Shown: one piece after another, positions 1 to 13,849 of the stretch | How the letters are laid out: every line of letters starts with the position of its first letter | How positions within the stretch are numbered: position 1 is the stretch's first letter | NCBI RefSeq assembly: GCF_051622035.1 | Contig: NC_135357.1 | Coordinates: forward strand, 11,863,001 to 11,927,000 | DNA length: 64,000 nt | Reading direction: 5' to 3' | Origin: Arctopsyche grandis | Taxonomy: Eukaryota; Arthropoda; Insecta; Trichoptera; Hydropsychidae | The notes under the pieces: generated by a model | What the model saw: the letters and a program-made list of their open reading frames with translations, nothing else | What the model was told of the DNA's origin: nothing | The model's database searches: none | Position numbers and translations under genes: made by a program

Positions 1-299
1 ACGATACAGGTCCTTAAATAGAAACGGAATATTATTTCCAAATATTTATTATGAAGGTTAAGACTTCCTACGTCTTTGATAAATATGAATTTCAAAAGTT
101 ATTAATATAAAAATTTATATTCTTGATAAGGAAAGTAAAACATAAATAATAATGGCTCATATTTTTCGTTTTATTTTATTTCAATCGAACATGTACATTC
201 ACTCGCCTTTACAGATCGCTCCAAATTGACGAGTGTACTAATACAGATACAATATAATAATATAATTAATACAAGAATTTTTTTTTATAAAATGCGGAT

Positions 300-445
300 T
301 CATACAAACATCATTTATGGTGAAATTTTTGCAGAATTTTATTATAGAAATTGGCGTACCTCAAGCTGCTGAATAACTTGAGATTTGCAAGAGATATTGA
401 AAAGGAGATGCCAACTTACAGGACCCGTTTCAATGAAAATCAGAA
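300..445 (-). repeat. tRNA-derived SINE, 3' tail fragment
   Basis: The reverse complement matches the tail of the fuller SINE at 4499-4796: a TCTGATTTTCA block, a GAAACGGGTCCTGTAA-type block, then TTGAGGTACGCCAATTT and GATGTTTGTATGAAT. The tRNA-like head is missing, so this is a truncated copy. It was identified only by comparison inside the window. Confidence 0.6.
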
Positions 446-905
446 AAATCAAAAAATAAACTCGCGAGTCTTGCCTTATTGCCAGAAAGATCCAACTCAA
501 TTTTAATAATTACCATTTTAATAATTGCATCTGTGCACATCGAAAGGTTACTCGTGATCTGATGTGCAATCTATCATTCGAGAACACGAGAATTGCGTTT
601 AAAGCTGCCATCCAGTTTATCTGTCGTTCAGTCTGTCTGGTGATTGTCGAGCGCTTGCACCAAACCCGTTGGTAATATGTATCTATGTACATATGTAGTT
701 GAAGAGGCATATTTTCTCTCCTCAAAAAAAAATCTTCACCAATGTACCAACTATATAAGATATTACACCATATTAATACACATACATATATATGAACATT
801 TATTACTTTATTTTATATATTGTATTTAAAATTTGTTTAAAAATCCTATATCAATATACATATTAGTTTAAGCTGCGATACGAAAATATTTCTCCATTAA
901 AAATT

Positions 906-1039
906 TCAAACTCTGAAAGGAAACGATCGACCTGGAGTCACAAACCAAGGTCTGGCCAACAGCTACTAGTGGGAATCGAACCGTGACCACTCCGCTTGAA
1001 AGTATAATATGCTAACCACTAGTCCGCGCTGCTGGTTAT
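906..1039 (-). repeat. tRNA-derived SINE, head and part of body
   Basis: On the minus strand it reads GCGCGGACTAGTGGTTAGCAT (A-box-like), then GGTTCGATTCC (B box), then the body word GGCCAGACCTTGGTTTGTGA and the CGATCGTTTCCT word shared by the other copies. It is close to the copy at 4499. The tail is cut after TCAGAGTTT. It is not a working tRNA gene, since the body continues past the tRNA part. Confidence 0.7.
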
Positions 1040-2957
1040 GTAATAAGAAAACACATTTCCAGATTAGAAGAATTGATTTTTAAAAACAACTACGTAAAAC
1101 ATAAATACTTGAAGCGGTCTTATCTATAGTAGGTAAGAGTATAATAAATTGATTGCGTGTTGTCGACATCTCCCTTAATTTTCTCATCACTTAACTGTTC
1201 AGCAATATCATGCGATGTTACCTCTTTTTTTTTTAGTTTCTACTCAGTATATAGGTATAATCAACAACGTCAGCTTACACACATAAACGAATTATTTACT
1301 TTTGTCTGCATTTCTACTTTGTTCGAAATCGATTTTCATACAATTCACACATCAATGTCGGCAAAATGAACGCAATACACAACACACTTCCCCATACATT
1401 CTGCTTCTGGTTTGGCGTGGGTGGCATGAGTGAGTACTGGATGGCTCGCCACAAATAAAAGTGGACGTGCAGAACGTACCCAAAGGAAATACGATACAAC
1501 CGAATAAAAAGGTTTAGGGAAAAGTGTCCCGGAGCTACCGGAGACAAATCAAACAGCGAAGCGATACCACATCGATCCAACGTCGCAAATTCCGACCGGA
1601 CACATACATTGTCACGATACAAACACACATCCATACATATCTGGTGAGATATGCAGACGTAAAAAAATATGGTGTTAGATTGGCGGGTCGATCCGCCTCT
1701 AATGATACGTTCAGAGAGCCTCTGGGTGGCGTGTCGACATCAAAAACGAAGCCTCCGCTCTGGAGATAGAAGGAGATCACACGGTCTCTCGTTTGTGTTT
1801 CGTGTAAATGTGGGCATGTGTAATTTGGTGCTTTCAACGTGTGCCTCAAATTTACCAAATTGGCCAAATCAACGGTTGCTCCGCTTGTCTTCAGACGCGT
1901 GGGTTGGTGACGTGATTAAGTCTACTTGGGATTGCTTGAGACGTAGTAATTTATATGATATAAATAAGTATATATGTACTCGGGTGTGATCATAAAGTGT
2001 GATTGGATCGTGGAAATTTTGACTCGTGAGTTGGCAACGTGCTCGTACTTCGATGAATCATATATGTAGCTATGATAGAGTCGTCCGTTTTCACTTCAGA
2101 ATATTGAAATTCTTAGAAAAAGTATGAAAGAGTAAATTTATATAAATTTCCATTTGCAATATTATCTCCACAATTCAGCAAAAACACAATGTAGTATAAA
2201 TATTAAGTGTTACGCTGAACCCAAGATAAATAATGTATATATTTTATTTTCTTGGTAATGTTTCTTTTAATAAAAATTACCAAGAAATTTATAATTTTAT
2301 TTAATAATATGGAATTTGTAATATTATTACAATGTTTTGTGTAGTAAATATGAGTTTTAACAGTCCAAAAAACCCTTCGAACAAATAGGGGAGATTGTAT
2401 TTTTCATGACTTGAATTAATGAGCAGAGTATGGCCTGCATTATTAAACATCTGTTTGGTTTATATTTATGAACGAATTAAACACAACATTCTTTGTTCAA
2501 TTTCATTTTAGTACTATTTAGTAATTTTCCCATATAAATATTTTTTATGATTTTATAGCATTTTGATAAATATCCATATGTATAATACATTGTACATACG
2601 TATATCAAAACTTCATAATATTTAGTTGAAACAATAGCAACACTTGAGTATAATGTTTTAATCTCATAAAGACGTATTTTATGAAATAATTCGCGCTAAT
2701 ATAAGGCGTTTTTGCTTCCCTAGAAAAGTTTACTTTACTTTATTTATTTATTTTACATATGTACATATACATATTTATACGAAGAAGGTCTATCAGGTAA
2801 ACCCTAATGCGTCTTCATGGGCAAATTAGAAACATTGCAACGTTGTTTTACTACATAAAACGCTTAAATTTGATATGCTGAAAAACTTGTAATTATCGAG
2901 ACATACATACATACATAGATCTCAACTTATACATATATAGATCACATTCAAGTAGTG
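1040..2957. other. Gene-free stretch
   Basis: No exon with coding-like structure or splice sites can be supported. About 1370-2060 is less AT-rich and looks unique (no match to other repeats in the window), so it could hold regulatory sequence. The rest is AT-rich. Confidence 0.4.
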
Positions 2958-3228
2958 GTTACATATGTAGGTCTACTAATGCTAGGCTGGTTTTTTTCCA
3001 ATTTGATGGAGGAACCATTTCAACAATGAAATCAGATAAATTGGAAAACTCTGGTAGGAAACGATCGTCTTGGATTCACAAATATCCAAGTCTGACCAGC
3101 AGCACTACAGATTATACCCGGAATAAATTATTTTCAATCGAAGTCAACACGGGATCGAACCCGACAACCTCTTGTCAGTTAGCATTAACGCAACCACCAA
3201 GCTATACTCCTGGCTATTATATTAAATA
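2958..3228 (-). repeat. tRNA-derived SINE, diverged copy
   Basis: The minus strand carries GGGTTCGATCCCGTG (B box), then GCTGGTCAGACTTGGATAT, ACGATCGTTTCCTACCAGAG, and TTTATCTGATTTCATTG. The word order is that of the copies at 4499, 13850 and 17265. It is clearly diverged, so it is an older insertion. Confidence 0.65.
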
Positions 3229-4498
3229 ATTATATGATAATAAAATCTTTACAATTATTATTCATTAATATATTGAGTTCGAAAATTGAAATCTATGAAA
3301 ATTGGGCATGAACTAATGCAATCATCCAAAATATGAATGTAATTTTATCCTATACTATATGTAATTTTATCCTTAAAACCTGCCCTGTAGAATTTATAAA
3401 ATTCACCTTATTGAGGTGAACACACTGTCTTTCTTGCAATATCATATTATATATACATATATGTATATATTATTATATATTACAATATCAAATTATATTA
3501 TACATATCAAAATTTATTACAATATCATATATTATATATTGGAACTTTAATAAACCACATAATTCGAAACATACTGTACTATTCAATGAAATGTATTGTA
3601 ATAATGAATAAAATCTAATATGTCTGCCATTAGTAACATTTTCAATTCGCAAACAGTAAAATAAAGGATTAATACTATTACATATGTATGTATGTACATA
3701 CATACATATGTACGTATTAAGTGGAATATTTTTAAATATTCAAAAATAATTCATGTTTTGTTATTTTTGCAAAAAAAAATTGAGGATGAACAGATTTATA
3801 CAACTTGATATAAATAAATATCTAGTAAGTAACAGTGCAATATTCTTTTGACACATGGTAGCCCGAAGGTTGAATATCAACATCTAAACTGATTTCTCTT
3901 TGTATATGTAACTCAGAAAAGAGATATACAACTCGACGAAAGGGCGTTTTACGACTTGCGAAATATGTGCTCCATATTTTCTTCTGCAAACAACACTCGC
4001 ACACGTGTACATATGTACATATAGTATAAACAAAAGTGTCGGGCATAGAGTTGTCTGACGAAATAAGAATCTTTGAGTGTGCAAGGATATGTATCTTGGG
4101 CAAACAGGACCTGATTCCCCAAAGCCTACATATTCTCGCCAAAGACGAGGAACTCTTTGAACATACGCACAGATAGACATCCTCGAGATCAAATTATTCA
4201 ACCGTGCATATTATTATACGGGCCATCAATCGTATGTGTTATACATATGTATTATTATTTAAAATAACAGCCAGTAATTAGAGGGTTCGAAGGCGGCAAA
4301 CTGCCAATTAACAATAAAGCAGTCCCTCTGTGGCCACACATCATATTAACAATAAGAAGCTTCGAACACTTTGTCGGCCGATTTAAAATGGTATAAATCA
4401 TCATCCATCACATCGTTAACACGCTCAAGACTTCTGTGGGGTTTTTGAGGCATCCTAAAATCTATATTGGTCTATAAATTATATTATTATTATATTAT
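3229..4498. other. Gene-free AT-rich stretch
   Basis: It holds simple AT-rich sequence with TACATATG-type repeats, including a short palindrome of TATG/CATA steps at about 3680-3713, and a more complex stretch at 3840-4200. I see no gene. Confidence 0.4.
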
Positions 4499-4796
4499 AA
4501 CCAGCGGCGCGGACTAGTGGTTAGCATATTATGCTTTCGAGCAGAGGGGTCATGGTTCGAGCCCCACTAGTCGCTGCTGGCCAGACCTTGGTTTGTGACT
4601 TCAAGTCGATCGTTTCCTATCAAAGTTTGCCAATTTTTCTGATTTTCACTGGAACGGTTCCTGTAATATTGGCATATCCTTTCCTATCTCTCTTCAGCAT
4701 CTTGAGGTTCGTCAATTTTATAATAAAATGTTGCAAAAATTTCTTCATAGATGTCTCTGTGGATGATGTTTGTATGAATTCGCATCATCATATAAT
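4499..4796 (+). repeat. tRNA-derived SINE, best copy in the window
   Basis: The head is GCGCGGACTAGTGGTTAGCA (A-box-like) with GGTTCGAGCCCC (B box), flanked by complementary GCGAC/GCGGC arms as in a tRNA fold. The body is CTGGCCAGACCTTGGTTTGTG and CGATCGTTTCCTATC. The tail runs through TCTGATTTTCACTGGAACGG to GATGTTTGTATGAATTCGCA. It abuts the Helitron-like element at 4801. tRNA-derived heads with internal polymerase III boxes are the hallmark of SINEs; the family name is unknown to me. Confidence 0.75.
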
Positions 4797-4800
4797 GATA

Positions 4801-5119
4801 TAATATCGCTATTCTGTCTGTGTGTCTGTGTAAAATAACGCTCGCCGTGCTATAATAGTCGTTTCGATTCGACATACGACATACATACATACATACGTTA
4901 CAGCTAAAACAATACCAACAAAACGTACGAATATAATCCAAATATAATAACAAAATAAAATATATTTAAAAGGTATTTGAAAAAAATTCGACCACGTGCG
5001 GATCAAACACAGTACCGACACATTTCTTTTAATTTTTTTTATATACATATGTATAATAATATGCCAATACTTATTATGCCAACACCCATGCGATGATATT
5101 TCATAGGGTACAACACTAG
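4801..5119 (+). mobile_element. Helitron-like non-autonomous element, family B, copy 1
   Basis: It starts TAATATCGCTATTCTGTCTG and ends ACAACACTAG followed by T. Just before the end is an imperfect hairpin around CATGCGATGATATTTCAT. It matches the element at 13141-13626 at both ends and the reversed copy at 27085. It lacks about 200 bp of the internal part seen in copy 2. A 3' CTAG end with a preceding hairpin and no terminal inverted repeats is the Helitron pattern. There is no Rep-helicase gene. Confidence 0.6.
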
Positions 5120-6330
5120 TTGTATATAAAAATGCTTGCATTAATTGTATTGATCGTATTGTATAAATGCTTGCAATGTTTGACCATAGATTTCTTATAT
5201 ATGTAATGTAAAAATATATAATAATAATTATGTATTTATACATAATCTAGTGTTTCTTGATCTAGTACACTCGTTGCTTTGTAAAGGCGAGTGTAGATGT
5301 TCGATTGAATAAAAAGAGTTTTAATATACTCTATGTATATTTATGTCGAATCTGTTCATCCGTGATATATGTGCATATGTACTTGCTGATAAATCAAACA
5401 ATAAACTTCATCTTGCTTCGACTAATCAAAGGGTGGAAGATCAATTTGGACAATATTTACAAACTTACGTACATATTGTCAAAGTTGATCGAGGGAAACT
5501 TTGTTCATTTAACCCTTTCGATGCCGAGTCTGAGAAACACCGAAGCAAACGTAAGGCGTGCAAAGTATTTCTTTTCTAAAATATAGTTTAAACACTTTGT
5601 TTCCTTTTTCGCCTCGGAGGCAAGGAGCACGTTTAAAGATCCGATTGTCCCTACCCGGTTTTTATAGCCCAACTCCGAAAATTAAGGCTATAAAAGCGGA
5701 AACAAACCGAGCAACACAACAAAAGCACACTATTTCAAACAAAATGAATAAAAATAAATAAAAAAAAAACACGAGCCGATTTTACTATGCGATATATTTT
5801 TCGGAGCATTTTAAAGGAGTCGCCAAAAAAAAGCGCGCATACGAAAGCATCCTTTTTACGAGATTTCTCAGATTTATTTTAAAACGAATTTGTTTCGGAT
5901 CGCGTGTTATGCATATTAGGGATGGTATCTTGAATAAAAAATATAGGTACTTTTTCGCCCGAGGCTCAAAGTCATAATAATGTACTTTTTTGCGCATGCT
6001 TTCGCGATGTTATGTGACAAAAATGCGACTCGTACGTTATAATTTGAATAAAACATACAGTTTCATCCAATCAAATCTTGATCGTATACATATATACATT
6101 CAGTCTTTCCACTTTGCTTTAAATCTTTATATTTCCATTACATTTTCATCAAAATATGAACAAAAATTTAAATTTATTGCCAAAAACATGCATACAAATT
6201 CTTTTGAGTGTATAATTCTATAAAAATGTAAAAAAAATAAATTCCTTTCCTTAAAAATAGTACATGCTTATGTTTATTGAGAAATGGTATATTATCAATT
6301 CAGCTTTATACTATACATATAATCATATAC
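5120..6330. other. Gene-free stretch
   Basis: AT-rich. The part at about 5585-5700 (GCCTCGGAGGCAAGGAGCAC and neighbours) is more complex and unique. No supported exon. Confidence 0.4.
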
Positions 6331-6735
6331 AATCAGTCGCCATCCACTGCTGAATGAAGAACTCTCCGACACGCTTCCATTCGTCTTTGTTTTGGAACTC
6401 TCATCCATATCATTCCACATTTTTATTATAATTTCATCCACCCATCTCTCGTATGACCGTGTGACCTTGACTCCCGTCTTGTACCCTTTGAGATTCTTTC
6501 GGGTACCATTCGAGCACTCCTTTCGTCCGTTCTTCTAGCTACGTGACCCGCCCATTTCAATCTCTTCCATGTATCCACTATATCTACTACCTTTCTACCT
6601 GTCATCCATGTATTCCATTTCCTATCTCTCCTCATTTTCCAACGTTCCGTACTTCTTTGAGTGCATTGGACTTGAAAATTTTGGGTTTCCATGTCCAAGT
6701 GTCACATCCATACGTCAGCACTGGCAAAACACATA
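6331..6735 (-). mobile_element. 3' tail of a non-LTR retrotransposon (LINE)
   Basis: The minus strand encodes a decayed version of the C-terminal tail of a LINE endonuclease/reverse-transcriptase polyprotein, with WAGHVARRTDE followed by an EWYP-like segment. It is related to the copies at 18760, 43420, 56450 and 63030. Such tails follow the reverse transcriptase in RTE-like LINEs; the clade is an inference. The frame is broken, so the copy is dead. Confidence 0.65.
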
Positions 6736-9700
6736 GATCGAAGATCGTTTTCTTTAGGCAAATTGGCATTTTTGATTTTCAAACAGCTTGTATTCACCCA
6801 AATGCACTCCATCCTAATTTCATACATCTCTTTATTTCCTATTCTTTACTACCGGACATTTCTATTAGTTGCACTAAATATAAAAAAAATATATATTTAC
6901 TAGTACTGTCTTTATGTATGCATATAAATCAAATGAATTTTAAATTTGGGTTCAAAATCAATTTCGCCTTAGTTTCTACTACCTGAATCATCATATAAAC
7001 TACCTTCATCTCTAATGAATTTCAAATGATTTATGAGCGTCGCAAGAGATGCAACAGGCGATAGGAACTGAGGTGGGGTTGATTTCGGAATATCGTAACG
7101 TGATCTGGCGATAAATCAGCGGTCATTATAGGGTTAAAAGCGGCTCAGAAGCCCTTTTCTTTGCCGGCTTTATATTTTATTGCTTTTTATTTCGATTTTT
7201 TCGACACTGACGTTTGCACATATATTATTACGCGCACACTGTACTTAATTACATGCTTCGAGTGCATTTCAATTTAGTAGAGGACGGGTGCTTTGCAATT
7301 TGCAACTGACGCTGCATTTTATACTGCGAGATGCAATTGTGAGATTTATTTTACGAGAGCATTCTTCTTTTTTTATTTTGTTTATTTTTTTTTTAAATAA
7401 TAAAGCCTTCCTCTTTTTGAGAGCAGACGTTTGACGTGACGGTACAGGACACATCCTTATTATGTGCGCTTGGAAAATATACACATTTAAAAGTTTCTCA
7501 GAACGTAATTCATACTATGTTTGTTCTGACAGGTTTTATATGTACGATTTTAAGACGCGCCAGAAGTGTCAGATTGTTTCGCGAATAAAAAAGCATGCAT
7601 CCTCCATCCAGTATTTTCAATGCATATTTGCAAACGTCGAATGCCATTTCTATTCATGTATGCCAGTTGAGTTGCCCTTAAAAGGAATAGCGAATATTAT
7701 CCACGAATGTTGATCGAGAAGTTTCGATTTTATCGCTACAGTAGGAAAGCGCTATTTTTATTTACGTTTAGTTTTGTATTATGCATATCTATCTGTATGG
7801 ATCGTTTTATCGCTTCGAAAGTTTATATTCGTTGAAATCGTCCATTTATTATGATTTATTTCTTATGTGCGCTCGGGCATATTATTACGAAGTAATTGCA
7901 TGTGTTACACGAGTTTAACCCATTATTTACGGTTTTCGAATCAATTGACATTTGTTGAACCAATCATAGTGCGTCTAGACAAATTCGAACTCATTGCGGA
8001 TTGCTCTCATACATATTTAACACATGTGTATGTAAATATTTTGATTTTTCACACGTCCTGGTTGTATTTTGTAATACAATATAGTTCCCAACCGGTCGAT
8101 CGTGAAGCAAAATATGGTCGATCTCAATTAAGATTGTGTATATTGAAAATAATACAAGATACGCTTCAGAGAAGAAAATTTAAAATTCTTTTGGAAGAAG
8201 TAGAGCAGAAGAATAGACACATCTCAAAGATATGCTTTTTCAAAATGAAGTAAGGTGGTTGAGCAAAGGATTTTTTTGTTAGGTTTCGAGAGTAATTGCC
8301 TGAAATAAGAAACATTTTTCAGAGAAAAGATATTAATGCGACCTATCTTCAAAACAAGGAATGACTTAATACAAGAAATATTTTTAACAAGAGGCTTATT
8401 GACTATATTGAGCTTCATAAAATATGTTGTTTCTTTACCTTTAAATATGAATGAAAATAATAAAGTCTAGTAAAAAATTTTAACTTATAAGTACTAATAA
8501 AATCAACAACAAAAAAGTCGATCGCTATGAAATTTTAGATGAAAAGTACCTCCCAATCTGTTAAGTACTCTTACAATAGAACCTGTCTTGAAATTTACTC
8601 GGCTTGTTGAGGATCTGTCGTCTTTGCGTTCACTTCAGACTACACAGAGAGATCTATCTAAATTGCTTCTAATAAATATATTCAAATAATTGTATTTAGA
8701 AGAAAGTCTCCTTTTTATACGCAGTTTCCGAATGATTTTAACATTGGTTCATTTTGTAATGTTTATTTCTACAGAAATAACTCAATTTCAGCGGTCCACG
8801 TAATTTTGCTTTGGTTTTGTTTTTCATTCGATTTTATTCCTTTGTACCTCACCCCGCAATATTTCCATTCTTCTCGGGCAAAATTATGAATTATCTATGA
8901 GCTACAAACAGGGCCGTAAAAATAACGTTAAAAAATTACATAAATAATACATTTTTTTATATCGAAAAATTATGGAAATTACACAATACAATTTTCCAAT
9001 TACGAGATTAGTCCTCGTTAAATTGCTCATATGACGAAACACAAACTATTTCATACATACGTATACACATGTGCATATGTGATTCTCTGGAGATTTCGTC
9101 ACCTTTCGCAAGTGCTCCAAATCTTGTGTGTATAATAAAAAAAGTTATTAGGGGTTTTTACAACCCCGAGCAAAAATTACACCAGTGCGGTTTTATTGTG
9201 GCGCAATGACCCGTCCCAAAAAAAGGGAAAAAATAATAATAACAAATGAGTCATATATAAAAGCGTATTTATATCAAGTTATAAAACCCCTACTCTACTA
9301 TAAAATAAACACAAAACCCTTCGTGTACATATGGTTTATCCATTTCACGGACTCCTCAGCCCTAATGGTATTTATTTAGCTATTTGCGAATACGCTCAGA
9401 TAGTTTAAAAAGTTTTACATCCACGAAACTTCCTAGCAAGCTTTACCATTGTTTTAGCCTCTCTGAGTGCAAACTTTCTTGAAATTTGATTACAATTAGG
9501 AAGGAAACGTTTCGGTTCGCTTCGATTCGCCAAAATGCGACTTCAGTTCGATTCGCGGCCATTTCTTTCAAGTGGTCCGTATATTAAATGACGCAACCTT
9601 TCTGTTTAAACGTCGTCAATTGGAGTTGATTATAATTGAACGGAATTGCTGTATAAAACATTGTTTGAAGACGCAGTATTCGTAAGTAGTTTATTCGCTC

Positions 9701-11260
9701 GTTGTGAGACGAAAGTGTGTGTGGGTAGAGCACATGCCGGATGCGATGGCTATTTGACGAAATCAAACTATACATATTCATACAATAAAAACAGCTAAAA
9801 ACAGTTCTAGAAAAAAAAATACAAGCTCTATAGAATTTAATTTAAGAGCGTTAAATAAATCACACACATTTAAATAGTATTTCTAATCGATTAATACTGA
9901 GTGATTTTTGAAAGTCTTAATGGGTGTCCGCTTGGAGGTAAATAGCAATATATTGAAAATGATATGGAATATTTAAAATTTCCATCTTAGTAGGGGTATA
10001 CATATAGACAGAATGGAGTGGTTGGGTTTAGATTAAAGAGTAGCCCTTATTCACTTTAGCTTCCCAGCATCCGGCTTAATATTTACAAAACCGCAATCGA
10101 ATTACATGTAAGCTCAAACGTTCGCACCGAGCAAACCCTTAACCCTATATTGACTTGAATAAATACCTACGCATTTATTCAGCACTAAATCGTCGTTAAT
10201 AAGTCGCCATTAACCCTCCATTCGCTACTGCTTTCGGTTTGCCGCAATTCAACGAGTTTTGACGTCAAAAACGACGAAAAAATCGAGAAAACAGTCGACG
10301 TTTTCGCACTAATGGCGTCATTCTGAAGTCAACGTTTTTCGTTGTACGTATAATTGCACCGATTTACGAGCTCTCGTATAAACGGGAACGCTAAATCAAA
10401 GGCGGAGTTCTAAAGAGACTCTCTCTCTCTCTCTCGGTTGTCAGCTCTTATTTATTGTGGCTCGGATGCTGCGTAGTAATTATTTAGGAGGTAATCCTGC
10501 ACGTAATAGGAAGTCGATTCATCTTCGGGCTACAAACTGTGGCACGTATCACCCGGGAAGGAGTTAATCTGCACTCGACGTCACCTGAAAACGGATGGAT
10601 ATTGATGACGTTCGAGAAGTTTGTTTGCCAAATGATAAAATGATAATATTATTGATAGCGAAACAAAGCCCACTTTATTCACACGAGCGTATTTAAAATT
10701 TACATAATTCGTACGGGGATATGCGTTTTGATGTTTCATGCACTGTTATTGCGCGGGTGCATACAAAGTGTGTTTTACTATTGAAACATTTCGCTTGCAC
10801 ACCGTATGTCGAGATACGTGAATCACGATGAATGGATATTGTTTTATGGGGAAGCTTGTATTATTCTCGGAAAATGACCGTAGTCAAATTAAATTACACA
10901 TACATTTCCTAAATATATTATGTAATGTACTAGTATGAATTATACAAATATGACTGAAATGGAAGTTTACAAATGGTAACGGTAAATATGTAGTTATATA
11001 AGGCAAACCTCACCGGAGTTATTCCTAATTCGGAAAATTTTCTAGTAATCTGTTTTTCGGAACAACTGAAGAAATTATCTGACTCATATTATGTGATTTT
11101 TATATTTTGTAATTCAATTTAGTGTTTTATTTTGATTTTTTGTCAAAAATTATAGGAATATCCGTATCTCCGCCACTAATGTTCAGAGTGGTACGGGTCT
11201 TCGTCACCTGCCTAACTGTAGAAATATGGATAATCTTTTTTCAGAAATTTTAATACTTCA
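6736..11260. other. Gene-free stretch with unique islands
   Basis: No exon can be supported. Unique, less AT-rich islands lie at about 7020-7180, 10060-10620 and around 9500-9760. The first and second contain many CG-containing words and no match elsewhere in the window, which fits intronic regulatory sequence. A short (CT)n run is at 10419-10435. Confidence 0.4.
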
Positions 11261-12290
11261 AATGCGACATAATGCTCACGAACAAAATGATTAGTCCCAC
11301 TACTTATTGTAATGTAAATATTGCTATTTTTAAATTAAGCCCAGAAGTTAAAGCAAATAGGTTTTATTAGCATTTAATAGAAAAACGTGACGAGGATTGT
11401 GTCATTTTTACTTATTGAAGTTACGGTTCCACGACGAAGCTTTTACGAACAAAACGTCTAATAGCAAACCACAACAAAATTATTGGGCGCGCGACTAAAT
11501 GATGACATGACATAATGCTCACGAACAAAATAATTACGTAACATATTGCTCACGTAAAAAATGACAACTTGACTTATTGTTCATACACAAAGCATTTATA
11601 CATTAAAAAAGGATTTTTTTAACGAAACAAACGTACAATAATTCAATTAAACGTGTGTTGGCCAAGATCTATACACGTCCTTGAGATAACTAAATAAATT
11701 AATATTTATTTATTAACAGATTATTAAATAAATATTATTGTGAACATTAAGTTTTGTGTATGAACATGAGGTCACGTTATCATTTTGTCCGTGAACATTG
11801 TGTCAAGTAATCACTGTTATTCGTTATAAGACATTGTGGCGTTAGACGTTTTGTCCGGTTGACGGACTATTGGCCGAATGGATACTTGGCTCAAAGTAAA
11901 TTTGGCCGAATGAAATTTTAATTGTTTAAATTAATCAAAAATATCAAATTTTAATGCAACGCAGGTGATATCTTAATAGTTTATCTGTTTTAAGTGGGTT
12001 TTGAGTAATTTCGATACACAATCAGCCAAATGTCCGTCGGCCTAAACGATGACAGTGCACATATATTGTAAATCCATTTTTGAATTTGAAATTTGTTGAT
12101 GCTGGAAAAATATCTGTGCACTAAGCCATCGTAATGTTCGTTCGGCCAAGATTCCGTCGGTCTAACGTCTGTCGGATAAATGTCCATTCGGCCAAGCGTC
12201 CGTCGGCCAAATATCCGTTCGGCTAAGAGCCTCGCACATCTTGTCCGTAAACATTTCGTCGTGACACCAGTTCGTGCCCGTCTACCGTAA
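11261..12290. repeat. Foldback-like repeat with inverted arms and tandem subrepeats
   Basis: The word GACATAATGCTCACGAACAA occurs at 11266 and 11509. The arm at 11425-11462 (CCACGACGAAGCTTTTACGAAC) is echoed in reverse at 12241-12268 (GTCCGTAAACATTTCGTCGTG). TTGGCCGAATGGA at about 11872 is inverted at 12182. Between 12143 and 12230 a unit of 15-16 bp (CGGCCAA..TCCGT) repeats about five times. No target duplication was found. It is likely a decayed foldback DNA transposon. Confidence 0.45.
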
Positions 12291-13140
12291 AAAAACATTT
12301 ACCGCTATCGATGAAAATCGAGCACGAATTTATGCAACCATCCAATATAAAAAGAAAAACAAGAAAATTCGTACAATTTAAATAGGAATTTCCTTGTAAA
12401 ATAAAAGTCCGAGGGAAATCTTTTTATTATTGTAGCATTCATATAAACACAATACAGAGCATTACGATAACAATAACAGTCTCTTGAAATAATACCAAAC
12501 ATTTTTACTGTGTTTTTAGAATGCCTACGCTGGGCCAGATCAATTTTGGGTTACGAGTTGTTCAATCGAGCGAGCCGTACCTTCGGTCGACCATTAATAA
12601 TTTGGCAAAGTTCAAAACGTCAATGGTCCTATATTAGCTATTTCAATTTCCTACAATTTCCTCACTATTTGCAAAATTTAGAAATTACATTTTACTATAG
12701 TACACGTCGGTTATATTTGACCCTCATGTTTGCGAACCTCGGCTATCGCAGTCTCTGCAGTAATGGTGCGTAAATGACGCGACACTCTTCGCGTTCACTC
12801 TAACAAGACTAAATTAGCGTTTATGAAACAACAATTCGCTCGCGTTTCTTCTTTGTGTTCGAAATTCACGAGACGCCTTTGTGATCAAATTCGCGGTGCG
12901 ACTCTGGAGGCGTTTGATTGCTCGACAAGAGATGCAGCTTCCTGTGCACACACGTTCGTTCTCAAACCACCGCCAAGTCAAAGCAGTCAAAACTTCGCGA
13001 GTCGAAAAGGTTAACAATGCACACCGTACGTAACGTCAAGAGTAATGACAGCTAATTAAACTTCCAGCTTTGATGTCATTTTGTTCTACTACTAAGTACA
13101 TATTTATGTACAGTTCGCTTAATATACATGTATATACATA
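12291..13140. other. Gene-free stretch
   Basis: 12510-13060 is unique and less AT-rich and stays open for about 60 codons on both strands, but it shows no family motif or splice pattern. I treat it as non-coding and possibly regulatory. Confidence 0.35.
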
Positions 13141-13626
13141 TAATATCGCCATTCTGTCTGTCGGTGTGTCTGTCTGTCTGAGATAACGCTCGCCCTACTA
13201 TAATAATCATTTCGATTCGACATACATATGTACGTCACAGCTAAAACAATGCCCAAACGTATATTCGAATACAATAACAAAAGAAAAAAACTTCAATATA
13301 CATATACTAATTTCTACCAATGTTTCCTCTTGGCAGAGAATTTACCACCATCTATTGAAAATTTATTTAATTAATGAATTAATTAATTAATTTTTCTATT
13401 GGTGTTTTATCTTGTTTACATGTAGGTAGGTAGGTAGTTTCTACCATTTTTTTCATATTAAATAATTAAATATAAACATTAAATTTAATATATTTAAAAG
13501 GTATTTGAAAAAAATCGACCACGTGGGGATCAAACACAAAACTGACGACACGTTTCTTTTGATTTTTTTTATATATCTTAATTTTCCAACACCCATGCGA
13601 AGATATGTCATCGGGTACAATACTAG
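13141..13626 (+). mobile_element. Helitron-like non-autonomous element, family B, copy 2
   Basis: It starts TAATATCGCCATTCTGTCTG and ends ACAATACTAG followed by T, with the same GATGA..TCATC hairpin region before the end. It is the longest of the three copies. It contains an internal segment (13290-13490, with (GTAG)n and ATTAATTAATT) that is missing from copy 1 and partly present in copy 3. Confidence 0.6.
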
Positions 13627-13849
13627 TATATATGTATATGTATAATATTTAATCCAATACTCTTTGGAATCAATATAATTCCGATTAAATACAATGATGG
13701 GTGCCTACCTAATTGTGCCATACAGTGATGGGTTCCTAATTATTAAAAAAATCATTTTACTATTTACATATGTATTTACCATGGTGCGGTTACGGTATTA
13801 GACTAGGAAAACTCAAACAACGATTAAGACCCACAGAGACATCTGTAGA

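Noticed and set aside
1535-1867. 110-codon minus-strand open frame.
   Set aside because: No recognisable motif, no supporting splice sites, and an opposite-strand frame is open in the same place; likely chance in a less AT-rich stretch.
4499-4575. Candidate functional tRNA gene.
   Set aside because: Good A and B boxes, but the same head is joined to a conserved non-tRNA body in several copies, so it is a SINE.
12814-13017. Open frames on both strands in the same 200 bp.
   Set aside because: Mirror-image openness reflects base composition; no domain or splice evidence.
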